DNA from: Rapana venosa
Lineage: Eukaryota; Mollusca; Gastropoda; Neogastropoda; Muricidae
Length of the DNA stretch: 64,000 bases
Reading direction: 5' to 3'
Assembly (NCBI GenBank): GCA_028751875.1
Contig: CM054135.1
Span: 61,828,597-61,892,596, forward strand
Each line of letters starts with the position of its first letter. Position 1 is the first letter of the stretch. This document shows, one piece after another, positions 1 through 13,594 of this stretch. Below the pieces are notes generated by a model, which worked only from the letters and a program-made list of their open reading frames with translations, searched no databases and was not told where the DNA came from. A program made the position numbers and the translations under genes.

Positions 1-30
1 TTTGGTACTGTGGTTTGTTTGTCCTTGCAG

Positions 31-90
31 GAAGATTTGGATATTGACAAAGAGAACCAGCCAGATGAAGAGAAAGACGAATCCTCAGAG
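31..90 (+). CDS. PPP1R12A: Internal exon, MYPT-family gene (acidic linker)
   Basis: A 60-base exon lies between a clean acceptor (TCCTTGCAG ending at 30) and a donor (GTACAG from 91). It reads as 20 codons in phase 0 at both ends, beginning EDLDIDKENQ and continuing very acidic. In vertebrate MYPT1 an acidic, Glu/Gln-rich stretch follows the second ROCK-site region and precedes the C-terminal coiled coil, so composition and order both fit. Phase 0 lets it join the exon at 24296 directly, and I found no convincing exon in between, although a small one could be hidden in the 24-kb intron. This would be part of the full-length, PP1-binding isoform only, because the alternative start at 21190 lies downstream. 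Assignment to this gene rests on position, phase and composition; the 20 residues alone are not diagnostic. Confidence 0.62.
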
Positions 91-1683
91 GTACAGTGTG
101 TGTCTGTTTATGTCCATGCGAGCGTGGTTTTGTCAGTCTGGATGCTTGTGTTGTTATTATTGTTGTTGTTTGTGTCAAAGGTGGGACTGAAGGGGTTATA
201 GTTGATCAAAATGTTCAGATGATCATGTTATATCATTGATTCAAAGTACAGCTATTGTAAAGCACACTTATCGTAAAATCTATTTTTTTAAAAAACTTTT
301 AAAAAACCCTCCCCTACCCGGACGAATATTGAATTTCACATTTCATTGCTTTAAAAGCAGTCCAGTATAGCTGCCCAAAAGCTAATTATATTTTTTTAGA
401 TTTCTTGATTGATAATAAATTTCGTTTTCCTGATAATAAATTTCATTTTCCCTGGGAACATTCTCAAGAGTTCCCTGTGCATCTCATCAAGTGAGCAGCA
501 ATGCTGGGTCACTGTAAATTTAACAATGTTTGCATGAGAGACAAAGACTTCCAACACATCCCCCCACCATCACCCCAAAAAAAAGCAACTCCAAAAGACC
601 CTGACTTCCAATCCTTGCTTTGAAGGGATTCCCCGAACCACCATGCAGCATACTGCAGTGTCTGCAAATCTTCTTTTAGCACAGAACACATGGGAATAAT
701 GTGGCTAACATCGGCCGTTGGTTGTCAGATTTCTGTCTTTTAAAACAAATTCTTAGATTTCTGTGTTTAAAAAAAATTCTTCTGCTGTTACGGTTTTTTT
801 TGTTGTTTTGGGTTTTTTGTTTTGTTTTTGTTTAAACATCTTTCTGGAGAACAAAAACTAATTCAATCAAATGGCTCTCAAAATGATCAGACAAAGCACA
901 TCTTCGTGGAATGTTGAGAATGTGACCTATACTCTGACATCACTTTTGTAACACGCAGACATTTTTCGAAAGCAAATGAGATTGAGAAATCAGTCACCTT
1001 ATGTCCAGTTTCAACCAGTCAGAAGCAACTTTACTCAGAGGTCATAGTTGGTGTACACCATGATAGCTTCCCAAAGACTCCCTAGGTCCACTTCGGCAAT
1101 CATCAGGAAGCGGCATCTTACGCTTATAACATAATGTCGGACAAGTTTTCTTCAAAAACCTTTCACAAGAGATCTCAAATTCAAGAAATCATGTTTTCAA
1201 CAAAGATCACAGCTTTGTACCACTGAGCTGTTAAAGGCTTGGAAAAGATTACAAGTGAAGTGCAATCATCAGAAAGTGTTTTAGTTCTGCTGACTTGATT
1301 TGAATCGACACCGTCTTTCTCGTGCCACACAATAACTCCTGAATCTGGGTGAAACGATTGACACAGAAATAGGGAAAATTTGCCAGTCAAAAAGGTTTTT
1401 AAAAAATGCTGTGAAGCATCTGCTGAAGAAGGTGATTGAGCACTGATGGAAATAATTATCTTCGCTAGCTGCCAAGGAGGTTTTGTGCTTAGGGACTGTC
1501 ATTGCTAGTCATCCCCTTTGAGCTCCTCAGGCCACCCCAAAAATAGCACAATTCTAGAGAGGCCCTTGCAAGCACGAAAGTCCCGCGCATGTACTGCCAA
1601 GGAGGGACAGTAGAGTTGATTTATTATACCATGATATAACCCATATATAGCTGCACAGTTTTGATATGTGATTTTAAGTTTTA

Positions 1684-1750
1684 CGAGGTGACATCCTCGA
1701 TATGGCCTCTGTGGTTGGCGGGGCTATAAACAAGAAGATTGCATTGGGTT
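1684..1750 (+). repeat. Dispersed repeat shared with 60907-60973
   Basis: GGCCTCTGTGGTTGGCGGGG then CTATAAACAAGAAGATTG. The copy at 60907 has GGCCTCTGTGGTCGGCGGGG and CTATAAACAACAGGATTG. About 65 bases match well. Confidence 0.55.
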
Positions 1751-2125
1751 GCTGGTAACTCGTTATCCTCAAGTGTCATTGTCCCCCAAACTTGTCTTTG
1801 CTTGGGCAATTCATACTGGCTCACACGAGAAACTGTAGACCGTGTGCCGAATGTGATATTGATCACATGGAAGTGCATCACACTCCTCAGTGTTTTCCTG
1901 TTTATCACCTTCACCGTCATCTATCCCGTAGTCCTGTAGACCATGGGGGCACCACTGAAGATTTTGTAACCAGCTTCCTCTACTCCCTGCAGTCCTCTGC
2001 TTTTGGTTGCAAATTTTTCCACTCAAGGCCAGTCCACTCTCTGATGTTGTCTTCCCATTGTTTTCTCTTTTGCCTCTTCATCTCCCTCGTACTGTTAATA
2101 AAAAATGTCATCTGAGAGCTTTGAT

Positions 2126-2190
2126 TTGTTGCTTTACAAGATTCAGCGCTATATAAATTCCATACATTATTATTATTATTATTAATAAAT
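2126..2190 (+). mobile_element. (TTA)n-tailed SINE fragment
   Basis: TTTGTTGCTTTACAAGATTC, CGCTATATAAATTCCATACA and (TTA)n. Confidence 0.55.
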
Positions 2191-4477
2191 AGCTGCCCAT
2201 ATAACATTTCTGAGAAGTTTTATACATCTTAAATGTGGAATTTTTTTCCCACTTGCAACCCCCACCCCCACTCCCCTTTTCTCTCTTTCTGTGTCTCTGT
2301 CTCTCTCTGAGTATCTGTCTGTCTCTCCTGTTTGTCTGAGTATGTCTCTCTCTTGTGTGTAAGTGCATGTGTGGATGCGTGCGTGCATGTTTTGTAGTGA
2401 TGATGATGGTGGCAGTGGAGTTTTTCCACAAGGCATTGTCCACTGTGTGTCATATGAAGAGGGAACTTAAGTGTTTGGCACTAGAGAGTACAGGTATCTG
2501 GCTGTCTGAGCAATTTCTTTCCAGAGAAAAGGAGAATAATGTTGAATTGCTTGGGAAAACACAGAATAGCAATGACATTATAATATGCTTGATGGCAAAT
2601 GAAACAGCTGATGGAAATGCACGCACACACACGCACCAGCACGCACACACACACACACACAGCCGCTTCCATTAATTTTATTGTAAAGCCTTTGTCAGAC
2701 ATAGATATGTGAGACGTAGATTAAAAAAAAAATTTGGTTTAGAAACTACAATTGTGTGAGGTGACCTGCTTTCTTCAGGCTATCCACCTCATGAGTGGTT
2801 TGGTGGCAAAAAAATGTGCTTACCACTGAGAGAGAAATCAAAAGCAAGATTCGAAGAGAGATGAAAAAGTGGCTGGAACGAGAATGTGCTTGTTGAGATA
2901 AATGAACATGACGACGGACACCATCGCTGAGTGGTTAAGACCATTTGACTTCTGTCCCAAACTGGAAACAAGAAGAAAGCTTAAAACATTGATAAATGGA
3001 AGGAAATTTAAGATATGCAGGCCGTGCACTGCAAAACTAAGATACAGACATCTTGAATACTGTCTTTCAAGGCAAGACTGAGACAAAATAGAAAAAAAGG
3101 CAGACCAGCTTCTCTCACTGGCAACATCACCGACTCCTATGGCATGAAAATCCATGAGGTTAGCAGGGTCAGTTAAGACCAGAACAAATGGAGGAGGAGG
3201 ATCATGTTGGTGTCATCAGGTGTGTTGGCTTACACCATACCCAGTGATGCCGAAAGGTGAGGCTGTGTACAGGTGGTGAGAAGTTGGTGGTTTGAAGTGC
3301 AATTCCCTTCCACCCCTGGCCTCGTTTGACCTCTTTGGCTGCGCAGTAGGGTGGTGGTATAGATACTGCTCTTTCAGGTGCTACAATAAACTGAGGGTTC
3401 TGTATGCAACAAGTGTTAACAAAAAATGCGTATTGAGTGAGCCGTACCACAAAATGCGTATCGAGTGAGCTCCTGATAAAATTCCTCAAAAGTTGTCATC
3501 ACTCTCATAACCAAACAAATATTCACACAGAGAGGGAAGGAAAAAAAGGGGTGGCATTGATCTGTAGTGACTGAAGTTCCATTAGAGAGCAGTCCATATT
3601 ACTCTTAGGATCTTCTGAAATGGGTTATAGCACTACATTATACAATGCCTTTTAGTACAGTGCAGTAATATACAGTATAAGTTATAAAACACTACAGTGC
3701 AGCTTAATGTAGGTGATATTGCCAGAGGTAAGACATCCAAGACATTAGGAAGTTTCCCTGCCCCCTGTAGAGGCAGCCTTTGTCAGTAACCTGAATAGAC
3801 AGGATAGGGTGGGCTCTCTAACGAGAGCACTTGTCTTGTCAACAGGATTCAGAACGACCAGGACAGTAACCAAAATTGGTCTAAGAATCGGACTGTAATC
3901 ACAGTATGCTGTTAGAAGGCTTTGCTGACTGGAAAAGTGGAGTAGTTGACTGAATATCTCGTGTAGGACTTGGGTTCAGATCTCACTCTTGGTATCTGTG
4001 GTCAAGGCTGAAAAACTTATGTCAGTTTTCTGATGTTAACTATGTGCCAAGGCCTGCATTAACATGGTGTGTTATGCTTTATGATATCACATTTAACATT
4101 GTCTGCAGCCATGACAAGCTCTTAGCATAATAAACAACATGCACTATATTTTGATGGTGGTGAGTGCATGTTCTGGGTGATCCCCTCAGTGTCAAGACAG
4201 GCAACAAAAACTTATGGTACCTCGGTGGAAATATTTTTTTTTTAAAAAGACTTTGTTCAGGAGTAAACATTTTTGCATGGTCCATTTGTCATTGAACTTT
4301 TTTCACATGAAACTAGGAAGTCCCATCTGAGGGGGGTTGAATCCCATTCATTGCACTGGGATTGAAAGTGGACTGTACTTTCTCAGGATTTATCAATGCA
4401 CAAGCTCGATATCATCTTTCTGTTTGTCCAGATGAAACTTTAAACTGAAGTCCCATGCATAATTGTTTTGTATAACC

Positions 4478-4508
<31 letters not shown>

Positions 4509-4512
4509 AAAA
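4478..4512 (+). repeat. Poly-C/poly-A junction
   Basis: A C-run of about 20 passes directly into an A-run of about 15. Similar tracts lie at 22456-22490, 35731-35750 and (as T-run/G-run) 27179-27202, 32155-32170, 41248-41269 and 50980-50996. Confidence 0.9.
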
Positions 4513-4904
4513 AGGGAATGGATGGCATGAATAGAAAGAGATGCACACTGATGTCATGTTTAAAACCTCATTTACAAAGATGGAATGCGGCTACCTGAAT
4601 GATGGAATGTAAAACCAGTCATGGCTGCTTTAATTAAACTTCAGGCTTTAAACAGTTAATGTACAACCGTCACCAATGCCTATGATGAACTTCAGAGTTC
4701 TAGCAAAGAAACAATGAGAAAGGCAAGGGAAACCAAAAAGAACTGCTGTTAAAGTAAAGAGAAACTGATGCTGATAGCCTTTCTGCAGAGGTCTGTGTCT
4801 GTCTCTGTCTGTGAGTGGATTTTTTGTAAGGTGAGGGTGAACTAATGAAGTACGAACATACCTTAGGATATGGGGACAAAGTGACTGACACCTGTCTTTC
4901 AGTT

Positions 4905-4935
<31 letters not shown>

Positions 4936-5204
4936 GTGCGTGAGAGAGGGAGAGAGAGGTACTGTGGTGGGGCAGTCATGCTGGCTGAGCAAGAAACGAA
5001 ACAAACAGATCTAGCCTAACCGTAACCAAGTACTCACTGACCACAAGCTTGCTCTCTCCGCTAATGACCTATTCAAGGTACACAAAGCCTTTAAAGAAAT
5101 GTATGAACGAGATGTCACTTTCCTTCAACGGTTAGCACAAGTATTGTACCTGTATAGCCTTTCAGGCATAGTGATAGGTTTATGTTTAGAAGTTTTCGTG
5201 ATGG

Positions 5205-5820
5205 ATATTTCTGCTGTTGAGGTTTGTACACACTGTGAAAAAAAAATCATGCGCTGTTGGTGCTGGAATATTTGTGCTGTAAGAAGAAATATCAACATAC
5301 GCTGTTGATTGAGTGAACGTTTGTGCTGTGAAAATATTGACATAGCATGTTGATTCAGTGAATGTTCGAGCTGTGAAAATATTGACATATCATGTTGATC
5401 CAGTGAAAATTTGTGCTGTGAAAATATTGACAAATTATTCTGATCCAGTGAATGCTAGTGCTGTAAAAAAAAAAAAATTGATTCATCATTTAAGCCTTGT
5501 ACTGTAAAATAAAAATAACAACACATACTGTTGATTAAAACGCTAGTGCTTTAAACATATCAACATATAGAATACTGTTGATTATGGAAAAAAAAAGCTA
5601 TGTAGTCTTTTAAAATCAATAAAAGCTTGTGCTGTAAACAATATTATCTGATTTAGTGCACACATGAGCTGTGAAAAAGTATATACATATATATAGCCAT
5701 TATTGATTCAGTGAACGCGCATGCTGTGAAAAATATTAACACCCACTGTTAATTCAGTGAACATGCAGGAATATTGATGACATCTGCTGTTGATTCAGTG
5801 GAGGCTTATTCGGTGAAGAA
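5205..5820 (+). repeat. Degenerate tandem repeat, about 45-base unit
   Basis: About ten worn units built around GCTGTGAAAATATTGACAT and GTTGATTCAGTGAA. Confidence 0.7.
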
Positions 5821-6011
5821 ACTGTTAGTTCATTCAGGCTGTGGATGTGATAGTGACGTGACGTCATACCTCTGTTGTAACTACCCCTTGGAATAGCACT
5901 GTAGCAGTAATGGCATCAAAACACGTAAGAAGGCTGTCGCTGGTGAGTATGGTTAGCACAATATGCTAGTAAGGTCAAGTCAAAAACACTTTAATCATCC
6001 CATTTTTAAAA

Positions 6012-6230
6012 ATTTTATTTATTTATTGTTTTATATCGAGGATAATGGAATAAGCACTCATGTGCTTTTTTACATCCAGTCCCCGTGTGTATGCAGTTTT
6101 GTCAATTTTGTCATCTGTTTCCACCGGCACACAATGGCCTACTCTTCCGAAAAGCAGAACAGGATTTAACATGTGCGCAAGATGTTCTGCATGCGTTCGA
6201 ACATGGAGCCTCGGGTTATAGTCTCATCCT
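6012..6230 (-). mobile_element. SINE family 1, 5'-truncated
   Basis: Reverse orientation. It runs from the ATATCGAGGATAATGGAATA tail through AATGGCCTACTCTT to GTCTCATCC; the tRNA head is missing. An AAGTCAAGTCAAAAACACTT motif, seen at other repeat ends, precedes it. Confidence 0.8.
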
Positions 6231-6721
6231 AGGGCAATACAATACTGTTAGGCATATTGATACAAATCATAATCTCGGAAGATACAAGAAAGTTACATTT
6301 CATATTAATTTAAACATTCCAAGATAACTGCAAATAAAAATATCACAAACATGCACACATGCATGCACGCATGCATGCACACACACCAACCAATGTAGGA
6401 ATACAATGTTATAAAGACAATTGACGAGAAAAGAAAATAATTCTTGTTGGTCTCCGGTGATTTCATTCTTGTGTATGTGTGTGTGAGAGAGAGAATCATA
6501 GTCTTATAGGTTTCAAATACTGTGCATCATTTTTGCAGCCTGGGGGGTATTAGTTGGGCTTTAGTCTTTTTTTCTGTATCATAATTATGCCATCCTCTTT
6601 TTTTTTTTAATTCTGCATTCTGTGTTGATACAATCAGCTGTAAGGTATGATGTGCCGTCAGTCATATTCAGTCCCAATAACTTTTTGAAGAAGCCTTGTT
6701 CTATTTTTGTCATTTACATCT

Positions 6722-7135
6722 GGTGATAAGAGATAGCAGATAGGAATCAGGCACAGCTGTCATAGTTTGGTGATAGGAAATGGCACATAAGAATTGGGCA
6801 TAGCTGTCGGTAAAAAGAATGCACATAGATTGCACCGTGTCATAGTCTGTGATAAAAATCACAGTATAACTCGGGCATAGCTGTCATATCGAATAGAGAA
6901 TTGATATACAATAAAGCATAGTTGTCATACTCTGGTGATGAGAGATGGCACATATACAAATAAAGCACAGCTGTCATACTCGGGTGATGCGAGATGGCAG
7001 AAATGAATGAGGCATAGTTGTCATACTCTGGTGATGAGAGATGGCACATATAATACAAATAAAGCATAGCTGTCATACTCTGGTGATAAGAAATGAAAGA
7101 TATAAACTTATATGAATCAAGCGTAGATGTCATTG
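6722..7135 (+). repeat. Degenerate tandem repeat, about 60-base unit
   Basis: Six or so units around GGTGATGAGAGATGGCACAT and AGCATAGCTGTCATACTC. Confidence 0.7.
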
Positions 7136-7505
7136 TGCTCCTCTCCCCTTCCTTCACCCATCTTTTAATACATTATGTGTACTCTGTGTGTGTGTGTGTG
7201 TGTGTGTAGTTGTGCCGTGTTTAGTGTGCCATGCATGCATGAATTTTGTTTCCCCCCCATTTCTTTTCAAGTATCTCACTCTTAAGGGTTGCAAGGCTGG
7301 CATTTCTAATTCTAGCTGCAAGACTAGAGAGCGGAAGAGGTGATTGATTCCCCAGAGAGCATACAAAACATACATACAATACAATACAATACCTGTACAA
7401 GCTGTCATCTGGTGGCAGAACATGTCAGCCAGTGATCTGCCAGGTGCAGGTGTAGCTCAGGCTTTTTTTTTGTGCCTTTTCTCACCCTGCCCTGGTTTTC
7501 TCACC

Positions 7506-7660
7506 TGACTGTAGCTTAGACTTCTTCTTTTTCTTCTTCTTCTTCTTCTTCTTTCTTCTTCGTCTTCTTCTTCTTCTTCTTTTTCTTTCTTACTTCTTCT
7601 TCTTCTTTCTTCTCTTTCTTCTTTCTTCTTTCTACTTCTTCTTCTTCTTCTTTTTCTGTT
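7506..7660 (+). repeat. (CTT)n microsatellite
   Basis: Pyrimidine-only stretch of TTC/CTT units with a few interruptions. Confidence 0.9.
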
Positions 7661-7737
7661 TTGTGTGTGTGTGCATGTGATACTGTCTGATGTTGCTCAG
7701 CTATCTTCCTGACTCACCATCTTCCCTCCTGCCCCTG

Positions 7738-7751
7738 TGCATGCATGCACG

Positions 7752-7782
<31 letters not shown>

Positions 7783-8310
7783 TCCTCTCTCTCTCTCTCT
7801 CTCTCTCCTCTCTTCACCTCCCTCTCTCTCTCACACACTTTCTCTCTTCCCCATCTCCTTTCTCTCCCCCCCCCCCCCTCTCTTTCTTTCTCCCCCCCCC
7901 CCTGTCTTTTTCTCCCCCCCCCCTCTCTTTCACACACGCACACTTAACACACCAACACACACACTCCCATCCCCCCTCTCTCTCTCCTCCCCCTTTCTCT
8001 CTCTCCCCTCTCTCTCTCCCCCCTCTCTCTCCCACCCCCTCTCTATCACACACACACACACACACAACTTATACACACTCACACATTTAACCCCCCCCCC
8101 CCCCCTCTCTTTCTCTCTCTCACACTCGCAGGCACACACACAAACGCACGCACACGCACACACACACACAATACACACACACACACCACACACACACCAC
8201 AACCACACACACACACCCACTCTCTCCACACACACACAGGCCACACACCACACGCACACACACACACACACACACACACTCTCTCTCTCACACACACACA
8301 CATACTCCCC

Positions 8311-8341
<31 letters not shown>

Positions 8342-8346
8342 ACACA
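7738..8346 (+). repeat. Compound (CA)n/(CT)n/poly-C microsatellite block
   Basis: About 600 bases of CA, CT and C runs, including a C22 tract near 8307. Open frames here are low-complexity artefacts. Confidence 0.95.
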
Positions 8347-8488
8347 GCACACACAATCTGCAGGCTGCACCTGCTTTCTGACACTTCCAGTGTGCAGGAG
8401 CAGAACTGTAGGCTAACCCCATTCAGTTTTACCCCTTGAGGGTTAATCATCGCAGATCTTGGCGGGGTAAGGGGTGTGGGTGCAGAGA

Positions 8489-8513
8489 GCAGCAGCAGCA
8501 GCAGCAGCAGCAG
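8489..8513 (+). repeat. (AGC)n microsatellite
   Basis: About eight AGC units. Confidence 0.9.
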
Positions 8514-8663
8514 GGATGGAAACCAGACTTTTCTGCCCCACTTTTGAAATCTTCAGTGCTCTCTTTACCTTTTTGTGGGTGAAGATGAGTTTGCCAGTGT
8601 TGGTAGTTATCGGCCGTCTGTAACTCCTGCTTTGCCAAAAGATGCATGAATGTTTGTTCACTT

Positions 8664-8870
8664 TGTGTGTGTGTTTGTGTGTGTGTGTGTATGCTGTGTG
8701 TGTGTGTGTGCGTGCTGTGTGTGTTGTGTGGTGCTGTGTGGTGTGTGTGTAGTACGTATGTGTGTGCGTGCGCGTGTTGTGTGTGTTGTGTGTGTGTGGT
8801 GCTGTGCGTTGTGTGTGAGTGCTACGTGTGTGTGTGTGTGTGCATGCATGTGTGAGTGTGTGTTTGGAGA
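8664..8870 (+). repeat. (GT)n-rich microsatellite
   Basis: Imperfect GT repeats with GTGCT and GTGC interruptions. Confidence 0.9.
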
Positions 8871-8892
8871 TTTTGTTTTGTTTTGTTTGTTC

Positions 8893-8978
8893 TTCAACTA
8901 GAGTTCTGAGGTTCACCAATGGTGAGATTTTGCGTATGCGACCATTTTGGCCCACCGTGAAGGTAGCCACATTCTGAC
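8893..8978 (-). mobile_element. Family 3 SINE, 3' fragment
   Basis: GTTCACCAATGGTGAGATTT to GGTAGCCACATTCTGAC. Confidence 0.6.
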
Positions 8979-9278
8979 TTTGGGGAATTGACTTTTTTCT
9001 GAATCTGGAGTGGAAAAAAAAGTGTTATTCATGGTGTTAATGTTGTAGATCTACATATTACAGTCAGAACGTCTGTAGTTTCCCCAAAATATGTTGTGGT
9101 GTATGTTGGTGCATGCATGGCGGCATATGACACGTACTGTAAATCAACTGTTCATTAAACCGTACCTGTGACATATCACGCTTATCAGATATCACACACG
9201 TAAAGTAAACAGAAAGTATGGAGTAATCAGGGTGTTTGGATGGTGTCAGTGCGTGTTGGAATAAATCTGTTTCCTTTC

Positions 9279-9441
9279 TGTGTGTGTGTGTGTTGAGTTT
9301 TCATAGATTAGGCTTACTGTTTATCATTCACTACCACACAGCTGCAGGTTGTAGGTGTGTGTGTGTATGTGTGTGTGTGTGTGTTGAGTTTTCATTGACT
9401 TAGGCTTACTGTTTATCATTCACTACCACACAGCTGCAGGT

Positions 9442-9504
<63 letters not shown>
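9279..9504 (+). repeat. Duplicated unit with (GT)n ends
   Basis: GGCTTACTGTTTATCATTCA and CTACCACACAGCTGCAGGTT occur twice (9311-9350 and 9403-9442), each followed by GT repeats; the second reaches about 29 units. Confidence 0.85.
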
Positions 9505-9507
<3 letters not shown>

Positions 9508-9719
9508 ATATCCTGCCTATTCGGGCATGCACTCCTACGGTTGTCTGCGCATATTGATTATATTTATTTTGTTTACTTTGGTTTGTATTATGTTTCTTTA
9601 ATAAACAGTAGCTAGACAAATAATGAATAGTTGGGTTAGATTTTTTTTAAGCCAACTTTTGGGTATTGCTTTATGGTATATATTAATCCATAGGTTTTTA
9701 TGAACTATTTGTTATGATG

Positions 9720-11830
9720 TATATGGATCAGTAAGTCATTATCCTAGGTCTGATTAGTAAATGTTTATCCCAGGTGTGATCAGTAAGTCTTTATCTCAGG
9801 TCTGATTAGTAAATATGTATCCCATGTCTGATTAGTAAGTCTGCTCATGTTTGATCAGTAAGTCATCCCACATCTATTTAGTAAGTCATCCCACATCTCA
9901 CCAGTCAGTCCTCCCACATCTAACTAGCAAGTCACCCCCACATCTCATCAGTCAGTCCTCCCACATCTAACTAGCAAGTCACCCCCACATCTCATCAGTC
10001 AGTCCTCCCACATCTAACTAGCAAGTCACCCCCACATCTCATCAGTCAGTCCTCCCACATCTAACTAGCAAGTCACCCCCACATCTCATCAGTCAGTCCT
10101 CCCACATCTAACTAGCAAGTCACCCCCACATCTCATCAGTCAGTCATTCCATATCTCATCAGTCAGTCATTCAACATCTCATCAGACAGTCATCCCACAT
10201 CTAACTAGCAGGTCACCCCCACATCTCATCAGTCAGTCATTCCACATCTCATCAGTCATTCCACATCTAATTAGCAAGCCCCCCCCCCCCCCCCCCCCCC
10301 CCAATCTAATTAGCCAGTCGCCCCCCCACATCTGTCAGTATTGTAATTGCCATTCATGGGATGATTAAAGTGTTTTTGACTTTGACATCTAATCAGTCAG
10401 TCATCCCACATCCCATCAGCCAGTTGTCCCACATCTCATCAGCCAGTTGTCCCACATCTCATCAGCCAGTTGCCCCACATCTAATTAGTTAGTCATCCCT
10501 TGTCTCACCAGTAAGCCATCCCACATCGAATCAGTAAGTCATCCCACATCTACTTGTAAGTCATCCCACATCTACTTAGTAAGTCATCCCACATCTACTT
10601 GTAAGTCACCCCACATCTACTTAGTAAGTCATCCCACATCTACCTAGTAAGTCATCCCACATCTACCTAGTAAGTCATCCCACATCTACCTAGTAAGTCA
10701 TCCCACATCTACCTAGTAAGTCATCCCACATCTACCTAGTAAGTCATCCCACATCTACTTGTAAGTCATCCCACATCTACCTAGTAAGTCATCCCACATC
10801 TACCTAGTAAGTCATCCCACATCTACTTGTAAGTCACCCCACATCTACTTAGTAAGTCATCCCACATCTACCTAGTAAGTCATCCCACATCTACCTAGTA
10901 AGTCATCCCACATCTACTTGTAAGTCATCCCACATCTACTTGTAAGTCATCCCACATCTACTTGTAAGTCATCCCACATCTACTTAGTAAGTCATCCCAC
11001 ATCTACCTAGTAAGTCATCCCACATCTACCTAGTAAGTCATCCCACATCTACCTAGTAAGTCATCCCACATCTACCTAGTAAGTCATCCCACATCTACCT
11101 AGTAAGTCATCCCACATCTACCTAGTAAGTCATCCCACATCTCATCAGTTAGTCATCCCACATCTACTAAGTCATCCCACATCTTATCAGTTAGTCATCC
11201 CACATCTCATCAGTCAGTCATCCCACATCTCATCAGTTAAGTTATCCCGCATCTCATCAGTTAAGTTATCCCGCATCTCATCAGTTAAGCTATCCCACAT
11301 CTCATCAGTTAAGCTATCCCACATCTCATCAGTTAAGTTATCCCACATCTCATCAGTCAGCCATCCCACATCTCATCAGTCAGTCATCCCACATCTCATC
11401 AGTTAAGTTATCCCACATCTCATCAGTTAAGTTATTCCGCATCTCATCAGTTAAGTTATCCTGCATCTCATCAGTCAGTCATCCCACATCTCATCAGTCA
11501 GCCATCCCATCAGTCAGTCATCCCACATATCAGTTAAGTTATCCCACACCTCATCAGTTAAGTTATCCCACATCTCATCAGTTAAGTTATCCCATATCTC
11601 ATCAGTTAAGTTATCCCACATCTCATCAGTTAAGTTATCCCACATCTCATCAGTTAAGTCATCCTACATCTCATCAGTTAAGTTATCCCACATCTCATCA
11701 GTTAAGTTATCCCACATCTCATCAGTTATCCCGCATCTCGTCAGTTAAGCTATCCCACATCTCATCAGTCAGTCACCCCACATCTCATCAGTTAAGTATC
11801 CCACATCTCATCAGTTAAGTTATCCCACCC
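9720..11830 (+). repeat. Minisatellite, 21-24-base unit
   Basis: About 90 units of the type AGTAAGTCATCCCACATCT, with sub-blocks that differ by region: a 48-base dimer repeated about five times near 9905-10140, TACCTAGTAAGTC units at 10.6-11.1 kb, and CATCAGTTAAGTTATCCC units from 11.2 kb. Stop codons occur in most frames. Confidence 0.95.
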
Positions 11831-12540
11831 CCAACACTCAGACAAGGGTGCATAACATTTAAACATCGTCCACTAAATTTGTAATTGCCCTTCAATGGAA
11901 TGAGTTAAAGTGTTTTCGACTTGACTAAAACAACAACACCCTCCCACCCCCACCCCGAAACAAACAAACAAACACAAACTCTCTGGGTGGATGCTGTAGA
12001 CAACAACACTGGTGGAAGCTAAATGAAGGCTATTTATATATGTTTTCATGCTTGGTGGGGATCCCCCACCCCCACCCTCCACCTGACTGACTGGCATAGG
12101 TGTAAAACTGTGCAGCAAAGGAACTGTGTACTGTACATAGGGAAGGAATGACTCACTCACCTCACTTAACTGCACATTCATCGCTCTGCTGCAAAAAAAA
12201 AAAAAAAAGTGAGCTGTTGGTAGGCTATAAAGGTTGAAGAAAGAGAGAGAGAAAAGGGAATCTCACCCAAGCAAGTGCTACTACTAAGCAGGATGGGAAC
12301 TTTAGTGATAAAACTTTGGGCATTGGCTTGTCCCCACACTGCCCACAGCTGACCCCCAGAGTTGCAGTGACTGTTGCACTGTATAGACAGGTGGAGACTT
12401 GAGAAAGTAGAGCTGTAGTCCAGTTGGTGGTAGTGTTATAGAGATGTGACTGACTCATTCTGGTCAGGGTGGTTGGTTATCGAAGGGGGCGTGGGCGAGG
12501 GGGCATGGCAGGGCGGGGTTGTGGTATAGTTTGTGGTCTG

Positions 12541-12840
12541 TGTGTGTATGTTGTTGTTGTTGTGTTGTGTGGTGTGTAATTATGTTTTACATGCTTCAGT
12601 GTGTGTGTAACTATGTTTTACATGCTTCAGTGTGTGTGTGTGTGTGTGTGTGTGTGTAACTGTTTACATGCTTCAGTGCGTGTAACTATGTTTACATGCT
12701 TCATTGTGTTTGTGTGTGTGCATGTGCGCGTGTGTGAGAGAGAGAGAGACAGAGAATGAATGAATGAATTTGTTTGGCCCTAATATATATGTGTGAGAGA
12801 GACACAGAGAGAGAAAATGAATGAGACAGAGAGTGAGAGA
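12541..12840 (+). repeat. (GT)n and (GA)n with TTTACATGCTTCAGTGTG repeats
   Basis: The TTTACATGCTTCA motif recurs four times between GT runs, followed by GA-rich sequence. Confidence 0.8.
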
Positions 12841-13113
12841 GTTCTGTGAGTTTGATCATCTGTTGCCCTCAAGATAGCTGTTTTTTATGAAGCATGGAGA
12901 TCTATACACTTGCAAAATTAGAATAGGTTATATCACTAAGAAGGCTTGAGAGAAGTAGCATTGAAAACAGTATAAGTTTTTTAAAAAAAACAACAAAAAA
13001 CAAACAACAACAAAAATCAGCAAACAAACAACTGCACACATGCGCGCACACAGGTTTTCCGGTGTTTCAGTAATAATGATGGTAATAATAATGTTCCAGT
13101 CTTGGTGATTAAA

Positions 13114-13232
13114 CACACACACTCACACTCACTCACTCACTCACAACACACACACACTCACACACACAACACACACACACACTCGCACACACTCGCACAC
13201 ACACACATCTCTCTCTCTCTCTCTCTATCTCT

Positions 13233-13267
<35 letters not shown>

Positions 13268-13341
13268 ACACACACACACTCACACATCAACACACACACT
13301 CACACACACCCCACCAACACACACACACACACACACCACAC

Positions 13342-13372
<31 letters not shown>

Positions 13373-13388
13373 CAACACACACACACCC
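13114..13388 (+). repeat. (CA)n-rich microsatellite
   Basis: Long CA repeats with a short CT section near 13209. Confidence 0.95.
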
Positions 13389-13563
13389 CCTCTTCCCCTC
13401 TGTGATATTTTATCTTGGGTCTAGAGGGATAGAAGGAGAAGAGGAAAGGTAGGAGGAAAAGTATAAAAAAGAAAAATATAGGTAAACCCTCACTCTACCA
13501 CCAGGTTCTTAGTAATTAGGCTGTGTGCTTTCCTGCCTGCCCCCCCCCCTGTTTCCCCCCCTA

Positions 13564-13594
<31 letters not shown>

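Noticed and set aside
7690..8450. Long His/Thr, Ser/Leu and Cys/Val open frames
   Set aside because: Translations of (CA)n, (CT)n and C-runs; open on both strands by composition.
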